From Longispora albida DSM 44784 (GTDB lineage: Bacteria > Actinomycetota > Actinomycetes > Mycobacteriales > Micromonosporaceae): DNA of 64,000 nt. Location: NCBI RefSeq assembly GCF_000379825.1, contig NZ_KB903825.1, positions 248,001 to 312,000 on the forward strand, in the 5' to 3' direction. Each line of letters starts with the position of its first letter. Within the stretch, counting starts at the first letter, position 1. The translations under genes and the position numbers were made by a program. The notes under the pieces were generated by a model that saw only the letters and a list, made by a program, of their open reading frames with translations, was not told the origin of the DNA and did not search any database. Positions 41,271 through 49,905 of the stretch are shown piece by piece.

Positions 41271-41951
41271 ATGGTCACCGACTCCCCCGGCTTCCAGCGC
41301 GCCCGGCGGCCCGAGCAGGTCGAGGCCCGGCGCTGCGCGATCCTCGACACCGCCCGCGCGCTGCTGCGGCGCCGGCCGGTGTCCGAGATCAGCCTGCGCG
41401 AGCTGAGCGAGACCGTCGGGCTGGCCAAGTCGAACGTCCTGCGGTACTTCGGCAGCCGCGAGGCCATCTTCCTCGAGGTCCTGCACGAGAACCTGACGGC
41501 GTGGCTGGACGAGCTGACCCTGAGCCCGGCTCCGGGCGGCCCGGCCCCGTTCGCGGCCGAGATCCACGCCGCCACGGAGGTCGCGGCCTCGCTGACCGCC
41601 CGGCCGCAGCTCTGTGAGCTGATCAGCGTCACTGGTGGCGTGCTGGAGAAGAACATCCCGCTCGCCGACGCCCGCCAGTTCAAGGAGCGCTCGGCCGCGC
41701 ACCAGGGCCGGCTGGCCACGATCGTGCGCGACCGGCTGCCCGGCCTCCCCGAGGACGCCGCCCGGCACTTCGCGATGTCGGTCTTCGTGACGGTGGCCGG
41801 GCTGTGGCCGTACGCCTCGCCGTCGGACGCTGTCGCCCAGGTCATGACGGAGCGCGGGCTGCCGCCGGCGGGCGAGCTGTTCGCCAGCGCCCTCACCGAG
41901 GCACTGGCGAACCAGCTCACAGGCCTGTCGGCCCGGTACGCGGCCCGCTGA
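41271..41951 (+). CDS. TetR-family transcriptional regulator
   Basis: A 226-residue regulator with an N-terminal TetR helix-turn-helix (about 25-75; ISLRELSETVGLAKSNVLRYFGSREAIF). The ligand-binding half resembles TetR_C proteins with SVFVTVAGLWPYASPS. It starts 12 nt after the DUF1622 gene and is convergent with the metallophosphoesterase at 41974. Likely a local repressor; no operator is clear. Confidence 0.9.
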   Translation: MVTDSPGFQRARRPEQVEARRCAILDTARALLRRRPVSEISLRELSETVGLAKSNVLRYFGSREAIFLEVLHENLTAWLDELTLSPAPGGPAPFAAEIHAATEVAASLTARPQLCELISVTGGVLEKNIPLADARQFKERSAAHQGRLATIVRDRLPGLPEDAARHFAMSVFVTVAGLWPYASPSDAVAQVMTERGLPPAGELFASALTEALANQLTGLSARYAAR

Positions 41952-41973
41952 GCAGCAGGCTCAGACCGAGCGC

Positions 41974-43164
41974 TCAGGCCGAGCGGAGGGTCAGGACGCT
42001 GACCTCGCTCGGGGCGAAGATCCGCAGCGGCGGGCCCCAGAAGCCGGTACCGCTGCTGGTGTAGAGCTGGGTGCGCTCGCTGTGCCGGGTGAGGCCGCGC
42101 ACGGCCGGCTGGTCGAGGCGGACGAGGAAGTTGAACGGCCAGATCTGCCCGGCGTGCGTGTGCCCGGAGATCTGGAGGTCCGCTCCGGACTCGACGGCCT
42201 GGGCGATCTGCTTCGGCTGGTGGGCGACGAGCACGACCGGCAGGTCCGGGTCGGTACCGGCCAGCGCGCGGGCGTGGTCGGCCCCGTGGCCGTTGATGCC
42301 GGAGGACCGGGCGGTCCGGTCGTCGACACCGGCCACGACCAGCTTGTCGCCGCCGCGCTCGACGACCAGGTGCTCGTTGTGCAGCGGCGTCCAGCCCAGC
42401 TCGTTCATCCGGTCGACCCAGGACTCCGCGCCGCTCATGTACTCGTGGTTGCCGGTCACGTACACCCGGCCGAGCCTGGCCTTCATGCCGGCCAGCGGCG
42501 CTGACTGCTCGCGGCGCATCGACGGCGTGCCGTCCGCGATGTCGCCGGCGTGGACCAGCAGGTCGGCGTCGAGCGTGTTGACCAGGTCGGCGACGCCGCG
42601 CGACCAGCGGACCCGGTTGATCGGGCCGTAGTGGGTGTCGGCGAGGACCACGATCCGCGTGCCGTCGAGGCCCTTGCCCAGGCGGGGAATGACGACGTCG
42701 GTCCGCCGGACCCGCGGCACCCGCATCGCCTCCGCGTATCCCCAGATCAGCAGGGGCACGGTGATGGCGATGACGGCGAGGGCGGTGATCCGGGAACGGG
42801 CCGGGTCGGCGACCCCGGCAGCCGCGAGCGCGGCCCGGAGCACGAGGCTGAGCACTGACCAGGTGAACAGCACCCAGATCACGCCGACCAGCGTGTCGCC
42901 CACCCTGGCCGCGGCGTCGTTCTTGCGGCCGTGCCCGAGGATCATCAGCGCCGGCGTGCCGAGCGCGCCAGCGGCGAACAGCACCGTGCCGAACGTGGCG
43001 ACGGCGGAGGGCCACTCGGTGCCCGACATGACGAGCGTCCACCACGGCACCGCGTAGAGCAGCAGGAGAACGGTGATCGGCAGCGCCAGCCAGATCAGGC
43101 GGCGGACGGGGAGGGCTGCCGGGCGGGCGGCTGCGACGGGCGGGGCGGCTTCGAGGTCTGCCAT
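41974..43164 (-). CDS. Membrane-anchored metallophosphoesterase
   Basis: A 396-residue protein with four N-terminal spans (about 22-150) and a C-terminal calcineurin-like phosphoesterase: ADTHYGP (about 178-184), GDIADG (about 208-213), GNHEYMSG (about 239-246), HQP and SGHTHAGQIWP. This is the YkuE/YaeI type, known from UDP-diacylglucosamine or nucleotide hydrolases. ATG 43164 is preferred over a longer frame with no site. The catalytic domain is predicted to face the outside. Confidence 0.9.
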   Translation of the reverse strand: MADLEAAPPVAAARPAALPVRRLIWLALPITVLLLLYAVPWWTLVMSGTEWPSAVATFGTVLFAAGALGTPALMILGHGRKNDAAARVGDTLVGVIWVLFTWSVLSLVLRAALAAAGVADPARSRITALAVIAITVPLLIWGYAEAMRVPRVRRTDVVIPRLGKGLDGTRIVVLADTHYGPINRVRWSRGVADLVNTLDADLLVHAGDIADGTPSMRREQSAPLAGMKARLGRVYVTGNHEYMSGAESWVDRMNELGWTPLHNEHLVVERGGDKLVVAGVDDRTARSSGINGHGADHARALAGTDPDLPVVLVAHQPKQIAQAVESGADLQISGHTHAGQIWPFNFLVRLDQPAVRGLTRHSERTQLYTSSGTGFWGPPLRIFAPSEVSVLTLRSA

Positions 43165-43296
43165 GCCGCCAAGAATAACGAACGGCCGGTCCGTTAACCA
43201 ATGTGATCCAGGAATGGGATGAACGACACCAAAGAACGCATACTTCCCTGAATCCACTGAGGACGGTCCTGAGTAGAGATTGCATAGCGGGACTGG

Positions 43297-43325
43297 TTGA
43301 CAGGTGCAAGCGGACTAAAGATCAT
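43297..43325 (+). promoter_or_regulatory. Possible promoter giving a leaderless CPBP mRNA
   Basis: TTGACA (43297-43302), a 17-nt spacer and GATCAT (43320-43325) place the transcript start at or next to GTG 43333, which lacks a ribosome-binding site. Confidence 0.4.
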
Positions 43326-43332
43326 TTCGTGG

Positions 43333-44193
43333 GTGCTGACGAGATCAATCACCTTCGCAGGCCTCGGCGTGTTCGCGGTGGCCGCCACCGGGCTCCTTCT
43401 CACCGGACACACCAGCCTGCGGGCCTCCTCCGACAAGGAGGCGGTACCCGTCGCGATGCTCACGATCGGCGTGGCGTTCGCGGTCGCGATGCTGCTGATC
43501 CGGTACCTGCCGGCCCGGTTGCCCGTGCTCGCCGTCGAGACCGGTGCGCGGGAACGGGCCGCGCTCACCCGGCAGGTCACGGTGCTCCTGGCGGCCGGCG
43601 GCGGCTTCGCGCTGCTGGCCGGGCTGGTACCGCTGGGCGACCTCTACCACCTCGTCAAGCCGGTCGTCCTCCTCGGCGGGGTCGCGATCGCGCTGCTGGC
43701 CTGGCGGGTACCGTCGCCGGTCGCCGCGCACCGCCGCCAGATCCCCGCGCTCTGGTACTGGGCCGGGCCGCTCGCCGCCGTCGCGGCCTGGATGCTGCTC
43801 TTCTACGCCGGCCCGGCGGCCGCGCCGCTCGGCGACCTCAGCGAGTACCGGAAGATCGACCAGGTCGAGCTGGCCGTCATCATGACGATCACGTTCCTGA
43901 CGGCGAGCGTGACCGAGGAAGTGTTCTACCGGATCGTGTTCCAGACCCGGCTTGAGGCGCTGTGGGGGCGCTGGCCGGCCATCGTCGCCAGCGCGCTGCT
44001 GTTCGCCGTCATGCACTCCGCGCGGCTCGGTACCGGCTCGTTCTGGGTCATGCTCGGCACGATCGTCGTCTGGCAGGGCAGCACGGGGCTGCTGCTCGGC
44101 TACCTGTGGTCGCGGTACCGCAACAGGTGGGCCGTGATCGTCCTGCACGGGCTCCAGAACGCGTTCCTCGGGCTGGTCGTCCTGTTCACGTGA
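43333..44193 (+). CDS. CPBP family intramembrane metalloprotease
   Basis: A 286-residue membrane protein with about eight spans and the CPBP (CAAX protease/bacteriocin-processing) motifs TEEVFYR (motif 1 with its Glu-Glu pair), the FAVMHSA stretch and a final HGLQN. Members cleave prenylated or peptide substrates or give self-immunity. GTG 43333 is favoured by the promoter layout; TTG 43297 in the same frame would give a 298-residue form. Its stop overlaps the convergent gene by 8 nt. No bacteriocin-like gene is adjacent. Confidence 0.85.
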   Translation: MLTRSITFAGLGVFAVAATGLLLTGHTSLRASSDKEAVPVAMLTIGVAFAVAMLLIRYLPARLPVLAVETGARERAALTRQVTVLLAAGGGFALLAGLVPLGDLYHLVKPVVLLGGVAIALLAWRVPSPVAAHRRQIPALWYWAGPLAAVAAWMLLFYAGPAAAPLGDLSEYRKIDQVELAVIMTITFLTASVTEEVFYRIVFQTRLEALWGRWPAIVASALLFAVMHSARLGTGSFWVMLGTIVVWQGSTGLLLGYLWSRYRNRWAVIVLHGLQNAFLGLVVLFT

Positions 44194-45115
44194 CGAAGAC
44201 GGTGAACTCCGCCAGGTGCACCTGACCGCCCACCTGGAACTGGAGGAACATCCGCTGCTCGCCGCGCTGCGCGAACACCGCGTGGAACACCAGCGCCTGG
44301 CCGATCGGGTGCATGTGCGTGAGCCGGAGATTCAGCACCTCGAAGGACGACAGGTGCGCGTATGCGCCCAGGTACTGCTCCAGCTGCGCCTTGCCGCCGC
44401 CCGGCCCCGTGATGTCGAAGCGCAGCACGGCCGGCTTGTTCTGGCTGACGTGCGCGACGCCGTCCAGCCGGGTCACTGTGTAGCCGCCGGAGCTGGCTGT
44501 CGCGGACGGCGGCGGGAGCGGGACGAACTTCGTGTCGCCGGGTACGAGGAAGGGCAGGCCGAGAACCGTCGGGTGCCCGCTGCCCGCCCGGTCGAGCGGG
44601 ATGAACTCCGCGTAGATCCGGTAGGCCCCGCCGTCGGCTATGGAGACCCGGGTCCGCCAGGTCGTGCCGTCGAAGCCGGGGTGGAGGTGCTGGTAGCCGC
44701 TGAGGTCGTCGCGTACCAGGTAAAAATGCAGTTTCTTGGTCTGGACCTCGGCGTAGCCGGTGGCTGGCAGGCCGTCCTGGCCGAGGATCCGGAAGGCGAT
44801 CTCCTGGTCCGGGCCCCGGCTGGACGGCAGGGTGGCCGCGACCATCCGGTAGCCGTCGTGGCTGTCGGTGAGCCCGTCGCCGTGCGAGGACGACGTGGGC
44901 GCGGGGGCCGGGCGGGCGGCGGGAGCCGGGTTCCGGGACCAGAGGTGGACGGCTGTCGCGGCCGTGATCAGGGCGAGCAGGGCGGCGATGGCGTACTGCC
45001 ACCGCCGCCCAGCCCGCGATCCGGTACCAGGCTCCTGGCTGGTCAGAATTGCATGCTCCAGGAGTCGATCCTGCCGGTGTCCTGGCGGGACGTGTCCTTG
45101 ACCTGGAGTTTCCAC
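44186..45115 (-). CDS. Membrane-anchored protein with HLHP and HMHP motifs
   Basis: A single-span protein: a basic N-terminus, one transmembrane helix (about 40-58), a Pro/Ser linker, and a beta-rich exported region with YQHLHPGFDGTTW and, near the end, THMHPIGQAL. His-x-His-Pro pairs at these spots are typical of an actinomycete family of unknown function that I suspect binds a metal ion. The only in-frame standard start gives a 309-residue protein that overlaps the LVIVD gene by 73 nt; a non-standard CTG or ATT start near 45050 would avoid this. Confidence 0.65.
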   Translation of the reverse strand: METPGQGHVPPGHRQDRLLEHAILTSQEPGTGSRAGRRWQYAIAALLALITAATAVHLWSRNPAPAARPAPAPTSSSHGDGLTDSHDGYRMVAATLPSSRGPDQEIAFRILGQDGLPATGYAEVQTKKLHFYLVRDDLSGYQHLHPGFDGTTWRTRVSIADGGAYRIYAEFIPLDRAGSGHPTVLGLPFLVPGDTKFVPLPPPSATASSGGYTVTRLDGVAHVSQNKPAVLRFDITGPGGGKAQLEQYLGAYAHLSSFEVLNLRLTHMHPIGQALVFHAVFAQRGEQRMFLQFQVGGQVHLAEFTVFVT

Positions 45116-46686
45116 GTGCCGTTCGGGGCCTCCGCCGACAGGTTGACCGGGTAGGTCTTGAGGACGTTGTCCGCGCTGTCGTTGTTCGGGAAGTCCTCCA
45201 GCAGATAGACCGTGCCGTCCGGCGCGATCAGGGAGATCACCAGGTCACCCCGGTAGGTGTGCTTGATGTCCACGGCGATCTGGACAGTGCTGACCGTCGT
45301 CACGCCCGAGACCGCGATCGAGCTGGTCACCGTGGTCTTGTCGGGGATCGTGACGTCGGTGGTGTTCTGGAAGAACGGGCCGGGTGGGTCCGGGGTCAGG
45401 TCCGGCTTGACCAGAACCAGGCCCTGCTCGATACCGCTGATCGCCACGATGCCGCTGGCGAAGAACGGGTAGTTGTTCCACGCGCCGTTGAAGCCCTTGT
45501 TGTCGTCGGCGGGGTAGATGTCGAAGTAGGCCACCTCGGACAGGGAGTTCCCCGCGATGCCGGTGATGTCGAGGATGGTCAGCCCGGCACGGTAGTTCGC
45601 CTGGTAGCTGTAGTTCCCGATGATGTACTGGTTGTGGTCCGTCGCCACCGTCCGCGCCGAGCGGTAGATGCCCGTGTTCACCGGCTGGTCCAGGTTGGAC
45701 ACGTCCCAGATGTACGTGCCGGTACCCGCCGTGTCGGAGTCCAGCTCGTCGTCCATCAGCAGCCGGGCGTGGTCGCCGGTCAGCCAGCCCTGGTGGGTGT
45801 AGCCGGAGGTCGGGTAGCCGGTGCGGGACAGCTGACGCGGTGCGGACTTCGTCGTGACGTCCACAATGGTCAGCGTGTCCTCGTTGTAGTTGAAGCAGAT
45901 CTCGTGGTTCGCGTACGTCGTGTCCGGGCCGTGGTAGACCACGCACTGGTTCTCGTGGACGTAGCCGTCGGAGCTGACGCAGCCGGCGTTGACCGGCGAC
46001 TTCGGGTTCTGCACGTTGACCATGTGCACGCCGCCGCTGCACGTGTTGGAGCCGACGGCGTAGATGAAGCCCGTGTCCGTGTTCACCGACAGGGTGTGGG
46101 AGTTACCGAAGCCGGTGTAGTGCGCGTCGGTCGTGAACGTCTGCGGCGTGGTGACCGTCCGCAGCCGGGTCAGGTCGAAGACCTGCATGCCGTGCGTCGA
46201 GATCGAGTCGGCCCCGACGTAGGCGTGGTTGGCGTACACCTTGATGTCCCGCCACGCGCTGCTGGTGCCGTTGTGCGAGGGCAGGTTGCCGAGGTAGCGC
46301 GGGTTGACCGGGTCGGTCACGTCGACGAAGGCCGTGCCGTTGGACCGGCCGACGATCGCGTACTCCTTCTGCGTCGACGGGTCCGTCCAGCCCCACATGC
46401 TGTTGCCGTTGCCGCCGCCGATGCTCGACAGCGGAAGCACGCTGAGCAGGTCGATGTTCCTGCACGGGTAGTTGCCGGCCTTGCCGGCCACGCAGGGCAC
46501 GATCGCCCCCGTGATCGGGGCGTCCCGCCAGGCCGGCTGGTGGTCGGCCATGTGCCTGCGGAAGTCCTCCTTGCCCTGCGGCGAGTCGGGATCGTGGGCT
46601 GAGGCCGAGGTGAGGGATGTGATCGAGGCGAGGAACAGGCCGAGGACCGCTGCTGCCAGCCCGGCCTTCCTGGTGAGTCCGCGCAC
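45043..46686 (-). CDS. Secreted LVIVD-repeat protein with P/Homo B domain
   Basis: A 547-residue secreted protein with signal peptide (cleavage near ASA at 29). The middle is a propeller of LVIVD-type repeats (GTAFVDVTDPVNPRYLGNLP, HAYVGADSISTHGMQVFDLT, DTLTIVDVTTKSAPRQLS), as in choice-of-anchor B proteins. The C-terminal 110 residues form a proprotein-convertase P domain (FFQNTTDVTIPDKTTV, HTYRGDLVISLIAPDGT, NGTWKLQVKD). P domains usually follow subtilisin or metalloprotease catalytic domains; here none is present. Function unknown. It carries an inverted repeat in its leader region. Confidence 0.85.
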   Translation of the reverse strand: MRGLTRKAGLAAAVLGLFLASITSLTSASAHDPDSPQGKEDFRRHMADHQPAWRDAPITGAIVPCVAGKAGNYPCRNIDLLSVLPLSSIGGGNGNSMWGWTDPSTQKEYAIVGRSNGTAFVDVTDPVNPRYLGNLPSHNGTSSAWRDIKVYANHAYVGADSISTHGMQVFDLTRLRTVTTPQTFTTDAHYTGFGNSHTLSVNTDTGFIYAVGSNTCSGGVHMVNVQNPKSPVNAGCVSSDGYVHENQCVVYHGPDTTYANHEICFNYNEDTLTIVDVTTKSAPRQLSRTGYPTSGYTHQGWLTGDHARLLMDDELDSDTAGTGTYIWDVSNLDQPVNTGIYRSARTVATDHNQYIIGNYSYQANYRAGLTILDITGIAGNSLSEVAYFDIYPADDNKGFNGAWNNYPFFASGIVAISGIEQGLVLVKPDLTPDPPGPFFQNTTDVTIPDKTTVTSSIAVSGVTTVSTVQIAVDIKHTYRGDLVISLIAPDGTVYLLEDFPNNDSADNVLKTYPVNLSAEAPNGTWKLQVKDTSRQDTGRIDSWSMQF

Positions 46687-46736
46687 GGGTGCGCTCCTTT
46701 ACGTGAGGCGCCTGCTGAGGGGTGACGCCATTCACA

Positions 46737-46756
46737 CGATTCGATTGCCCGAATCG
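46737..46756. promoter_or_regulatory. Inverted repeat upstream of the LVIVD gene
   Basis: CGATTCG and CGAATCG (46737-46743, 46750-46756) are perfect 7-bp arms around ATTGCC, 51 bp before the LVIVD gene start. It may be an operator. Confidence 0.35.
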
Positions 46757-46812
46757 TACGCACGGGTGGAGCGCGAAGGAACAAGCACACGGTGCCAAAA
46801 GATCGATGAACC

Positions 46813-47220
46813 TCAGGCGAAGAGGACCACGTCGCACTCCGTGGCGTCGGTCATCGCCCACGCCCAGCCGAAGCCGATCCGGTGCAGGCCCTCGCCGTCC
46901 GGCGCGCTGATCTGGATCGTGCGGTTGCCCCAGAGCTCGTCCTGCTGGCTGACGATCAGGTTCTCCCCGTGCCAGTAGACCCGGATCGGCGAGGCCTGGC
47001 CCATCGACCACAGGCCCTGCACCTCACGGACGAGGTGGTCGGCCACGGCCGGGGTCACGTCGAACTCCAGGTCGCCGTACACCCCCCGCCCGGCGGGACG
47101 CCCGGCGAACCCGGCGCGGAACCGGCACAGCCCGCCGGCGACGTACCCGAGGAACGGGGCGGAGAACACCGGCTGCCATGCCGCGCGTGGCCTGACCACC
47201 GCGAGGTTGGGACTGGTCAT
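46813..47220 (-). CDS. Protein of unknown function
   Basis: A 135-residue soluble protein with no signal peptide. Notable segments are FLGYVAGGLCRFRAGFAG, RVYWHGENLIVSQQDELWG and a closing GFGWAWAMTDATECDVVLFA. The family is not recognised. ATG 47220 follows GGAGACG, a good site; the frame runs upstream to 47358 without a better start. It lies 126 nt upstream of the LVIVD gene on the same strand. Confidence 0.6.
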   Translation of the reverse strand: MTSPNLAVVRPRAAWQPVFSAPFLGYVAGGLCRFRAGFAGRPAGRGVYGDLEFDVTPAVADHLVREVQGLWSMGQASPIRVYWHGENLIVSQQDELWGNRTIQISAPDGEGLHRIGFGWAWAMTDATECDVVLFA

Positions 47221-47438
47221 CGTCTCCTGCTCCCTTCGTGGAGGCCGGCCGGGGACCGACTGCCCCCGAGGCTCGGTCGGGGCCGCCGGCCGGCAAGTCG
47301 CCCGCCGGCGCGGCCTGGACGGCGAGCGCGCCCGGCGGGGACCCCAGAAGAGTCGCAAATGCGAGGGATGCCGGACATCTGCCCGCAGGTGGAACCCGGA
47401 CCGGTCCCGGCTCTACCCGTGGGTGGACGACAACGCGG

Positions 47439-48215
47439 CTAGTGACTCGAGCCCGGGACGACGAGGCGGGCCTCGTAGGCAGCGACGACGGCCTGGGCCC
47501 TCGACAGCAGGCCCAGCTTGGCCATGATCCGGTTGACGTGCGTCTTCACGGTGCCCTCGGAGACCACGAGCTTCGCGGCGATCTCCGTGTTGCCCAGTCC
47601 CCGGGCGATCAGGGTGAGCACGTCCAGCTCACGCGGGGTCAGCGCGGCCAGGTCACGGGCCTCCGACGCCGGGACGTGCGCCATCGCCAGGTCGGAGATC
47701 AGCCGCCGGGTCACAGACGGGGCCAGCAGCGCCTCGCCAGCCGCGATGACCCGCACCGCCCGGATCAGCTCCTCCGGCGGGGTGTCCTTCAGCAGGAAAC
47801 CGGATGCTCCGGCACGAAGTGCCGCATACACCAGCTCGTCGGCGTCGAAGGTCGTCAAGATCAAGACCTGGGTTGTACCGGCGACCCGCCGCGTCGCCTC
47901 GATCCCGTCCATCCGGGGCATCCGGATGTCCATCAGCACGACGTCCGGCGCGTGTTCGGCGACCGCCGCCACCGCCTCGGCCCCGTCGGCGCACTCCGCA
48001 GCCACCTCGAAGCCGGGCTGCGCGGCCAGCAGCGCGCCGAACCCGGCCCGGACCAGCACCTGGTCATCGGCGAGCACGATCCGGATCGGCCCGGCGGGCC
48101 GCTCACGCTCGCCGACCGGCTCGCCAGGGTCGGCCCTCGTCGCGGGCCCGGTGCCTGCAGGTGGCCTGGGCTCGGCAGGGTCGCGGCGGCCCGGCTCGCC
48201 GGGGGCGGTGGTCAT
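47439..48215 (-). CDS. NarL/LuxR-type response regulator
   Basis: A 258-residue response regulator: receiver domain with phospho-acceptor Asp96 (VVLMDIRMP), conserved LADD acid pair at 48-51, Thr and Lys switch residues (ILTTFDADE; LLKD), and a LuxR HTH at the C-terminus (LTPRELDVLTLIARGLGNTE to VKTHVNRIMAKL). A 44-residue Pro-rich N-terminal stretch may mean the true start is further in. It overlaps the sensor kinase gene by 4 nt and pairs with it. Confidence 0.93.
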   Translation of the reverse strand: MTTAPGEPGRRDPAEPRPPAGTGPATRADPGEPVGERERPAGPIRIVLADDQVLVRAGFGALLAAQPGFEVAAECADGAEAVAAVAEHAPDVVLMDIRMPRMDGIEATRRVAGTTQVLILTTFDADELVYAALRAGASGFLLKDTPPEELIRAVRVIAAGEALLAPSVTRRLISDLAMAHVPASEARDLAALTPRELDVLTLIARGLGNTEIAAKLVVSEGTVKTHVNRIMAKLGLLSRAQAVVAAYEARLVVPGSSH

Positions 48216-49333
48216 CGGGGCTCCGGGTACGGCAGGCTCGCGACGACCAGGTACCCGCCGCCCGGAGCCGGCCCGGCCCGCATGCTGCCGCCGAGCAGCG
48301 CCGCCCGTTCGCGCATGCCGGTGAGCCCGTGCCCGGTACCGGGGCCGGAGCCGTGACCGTTGGGCCCGGTGCCGTAGTCGCGGATGCGCAGGTCGAGCCG
48401 GTCGGGCAGGTACACGATGCTGACCTCGGCCTCAGCGGTGCCGGCGTGCTTCACCACGTTTGTCAGTGCCTCCTGGACGATCCGGTACGCGGCCAGTTCC
48501 AGCCCCGTGTCGAGCCGCTCCTGTTCCCCGCTGACCCGGGGAGCGACGGCCAGTCCGGCCTGGCCGAGCCGGCTCACCAGGGACGGCAGGTCGGCCAGGG
48601 TCGGCTGCGGGGTGGTCTCGGAGCCGTCGGAGCTGCGCAGCGCGCGGAGCAGGTGCCGCATCTGGGCCAGGGAGTCCCGGCTGGTCTCCTCAATGACGGT
48701 CAGGCTCTCCCGGATGTCGGACGGGCCCTCGGGCAGCAGGGCCCGGGCGACCCCGGCCCGGACCGCGATGACGCTGATGCCGTGGGCGACCACGTCGTGG
48801 AGCTCCCTGGCGATCCGGGCCCGGTCCACGGTGACAGCCTCGGCGGCGAGCTGGGCCCTGGCCTCGCCGAGCAGGCCGATGGTGTGGTTGAGCTCCTGCT
48901 GCCGTTGCCGGGACTGCTGCGCGAGGAAGCCGATCGCCGCCGCCCCGGGGATCGCCAGCGAATCCGGCGTGAACAAGTCAATGATCTTGACACCGCCGAA
49001 GGCGACCGCGCAGACCGGCCAGGCCAGGGCCACGAACATCCCGATCAGTGCCCAGCGCCGGCCGTACCGCGAGGCCACCGTGTACAGCGCGAGCAGCGCC
49101 GCCACGCCCGGTACCGACTTCGCGTGATCCGCGAAGATCAACGCGATCATGGCCGCGGTGACGAGGACCAGGACCGTCCGGGGGTAGGCGCGCCGGACGG
49201 CGATCGGGAGGGTGGCCAGCCCGACCAGCACGAAGTCTCGCGGCGTCACGTGACCGGAGAGGAACACCAGGCTCAGCGCGAAGAGCGCCGCCGCGATCAC
49301 CGCGTCGGGTACCCAGCCGCGAAACCGGCCCAC
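48212..49333 (-). CDS. Two-component sensor histidine kinase (NarX-like)
   Basis: A 373-residue kinase with about four or five N-terminal spans, a HisKA_3 dimerisation segment with phospho-accepting His in ARELHDVVAHGISV, and an HATPase_c domain (EALTNVVKHAG, then TGHGLTGMRERAALLGG). The signal is probably sensed in the membrane. GTG 49333 follows GGGGGTGA and is the only good start. Stop overlaps the response regulator. The signal and target genes are unknown. Confidence 0.92.
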   Translation of the reverse strand: MGRFRGWVPDAVIAAALFALSLVFLSGHVTPRDFVLVGLATLPIAVRRAYPRTVLVLVTAAMIALIFADHAKSVPGVAALLALYTVASRYGRRWALIGMFVALAWPVCAVAFGGVKIIDLFTPDSLAIPGAAAIGFLAQQSRQRQQELNHTIGLLGEARAQLAAEAVTVDRARIARELHDVVAHGISVIAVRAGVARALLPEGPSDIRESLTVIEETSRDSLAQMRHLLRALRSSDGSETTPQPTLADLPSLVSRLGQAGLAVAPRVSGEQERLDTGLELAAYRIVQEALTNVVKHAGTAEAEVSIVYLPDRLDLRIRDYGTGPNGHGSGPGTGHGLTGMRERAALLGGSMRAGPAPGGGYLVVASLPYPEPR

Positions 49334-49560
49334 GCGATCACCCCCGGCAGTCCCCGCGCCGCCGCGCTCCTTCCGGCAAGGTAACGCACATCGGGGTGCC
49401 CGCACCGGGGTTCTGCCGAAGCGGCCCCGTGCGGGTAGCTGATCAGCTCGGGCGGCCACCTCCGCACGTATCGACAGCTGACTGTGTTTGGCATGCGCTG
49501 GCCATTGTTCCGGGCCGCCGGGTGCGGTGCACTGTACGTCCACTCAGGAAGGAGTACATT

Positions 49561-49803
49561 ATGCGTCGCATATTACTGACGCTGGCGGTCGCGGCCACCA
49601 CGGCCGGGGCCGTGGTGGTCCCGGGCAGCCCGGCCCAGGCCGGCGCCTGCCACTGGGACTACTACTGCGACACCGTCTACTACTCGGACGCCGCCCACAC
49701 CAGGGACGTCGGAGGCAAGCGCGAGCACTGCGGCGGCGTACTGGTCGAGACCTGGGGCATCCGCACCGGGTACTGGGACCGGATCGTCACGCCCTGCGCA
49801 TAG
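49561..49803 (+). CDS. Small secreted protein, DUF6289-like
   Basis: An 80-residue exported peptide: Sec signal peptide (RRILLTLAVAATTAG, cleavage near AQA) and a mature domain of 52 residues with four Cys and a YYSDAAHTRDVGGKREHCGG segment. The Y-S-D-A-x-H-T block is shared with a small secreted actinomycete family (DUF6289-like). GGAAGGAG is 5-10 nt upstream. Function unknown. Followed by a hairpin terminator. Confidence 0.7.
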   Translation: MRRILLTLAVAATTAGAVVVPGSPAQAGACHWDYYCDTVYYSDAAHTRDVGGKREHCGGVLVETWGIRTGYWDRIVTPCA

Positions 49804-49814
49804 ATACGGATCGG

Positions 49815-49837
49815 GGGCCGTCCCGTGAGGACGGCCC
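49815..49837 (+). terminator. Terminator after the small secreted protein
   Basis: A 9-bp perfect stem (GGGCCGTCC with GGACGGCCC) with a CGTGA loop begins 12 nt after the stop. Confidence 0.8.
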
Positions 49838-49905
49838 TGCTCACAGCCCCCCAGTCAAGCCCTGCGACACTTCCCGTTCACCAAAATTGATCTTGGGGAG
49901 TGCGC

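Noticed and set aside
43333-44193. CPBP protease as part of a second bacteriocin system
   Set aside because: CPBP proteases often accompany bacteriocins, but I found no peptide gene nearby.
45049-46602. 517-codon plus-strand frame opposite the LVIVD gene
   Set aside because: Val/Arg/Asp-rich translation without motifs; the minus strand has signal peptide, repeats and P domain.
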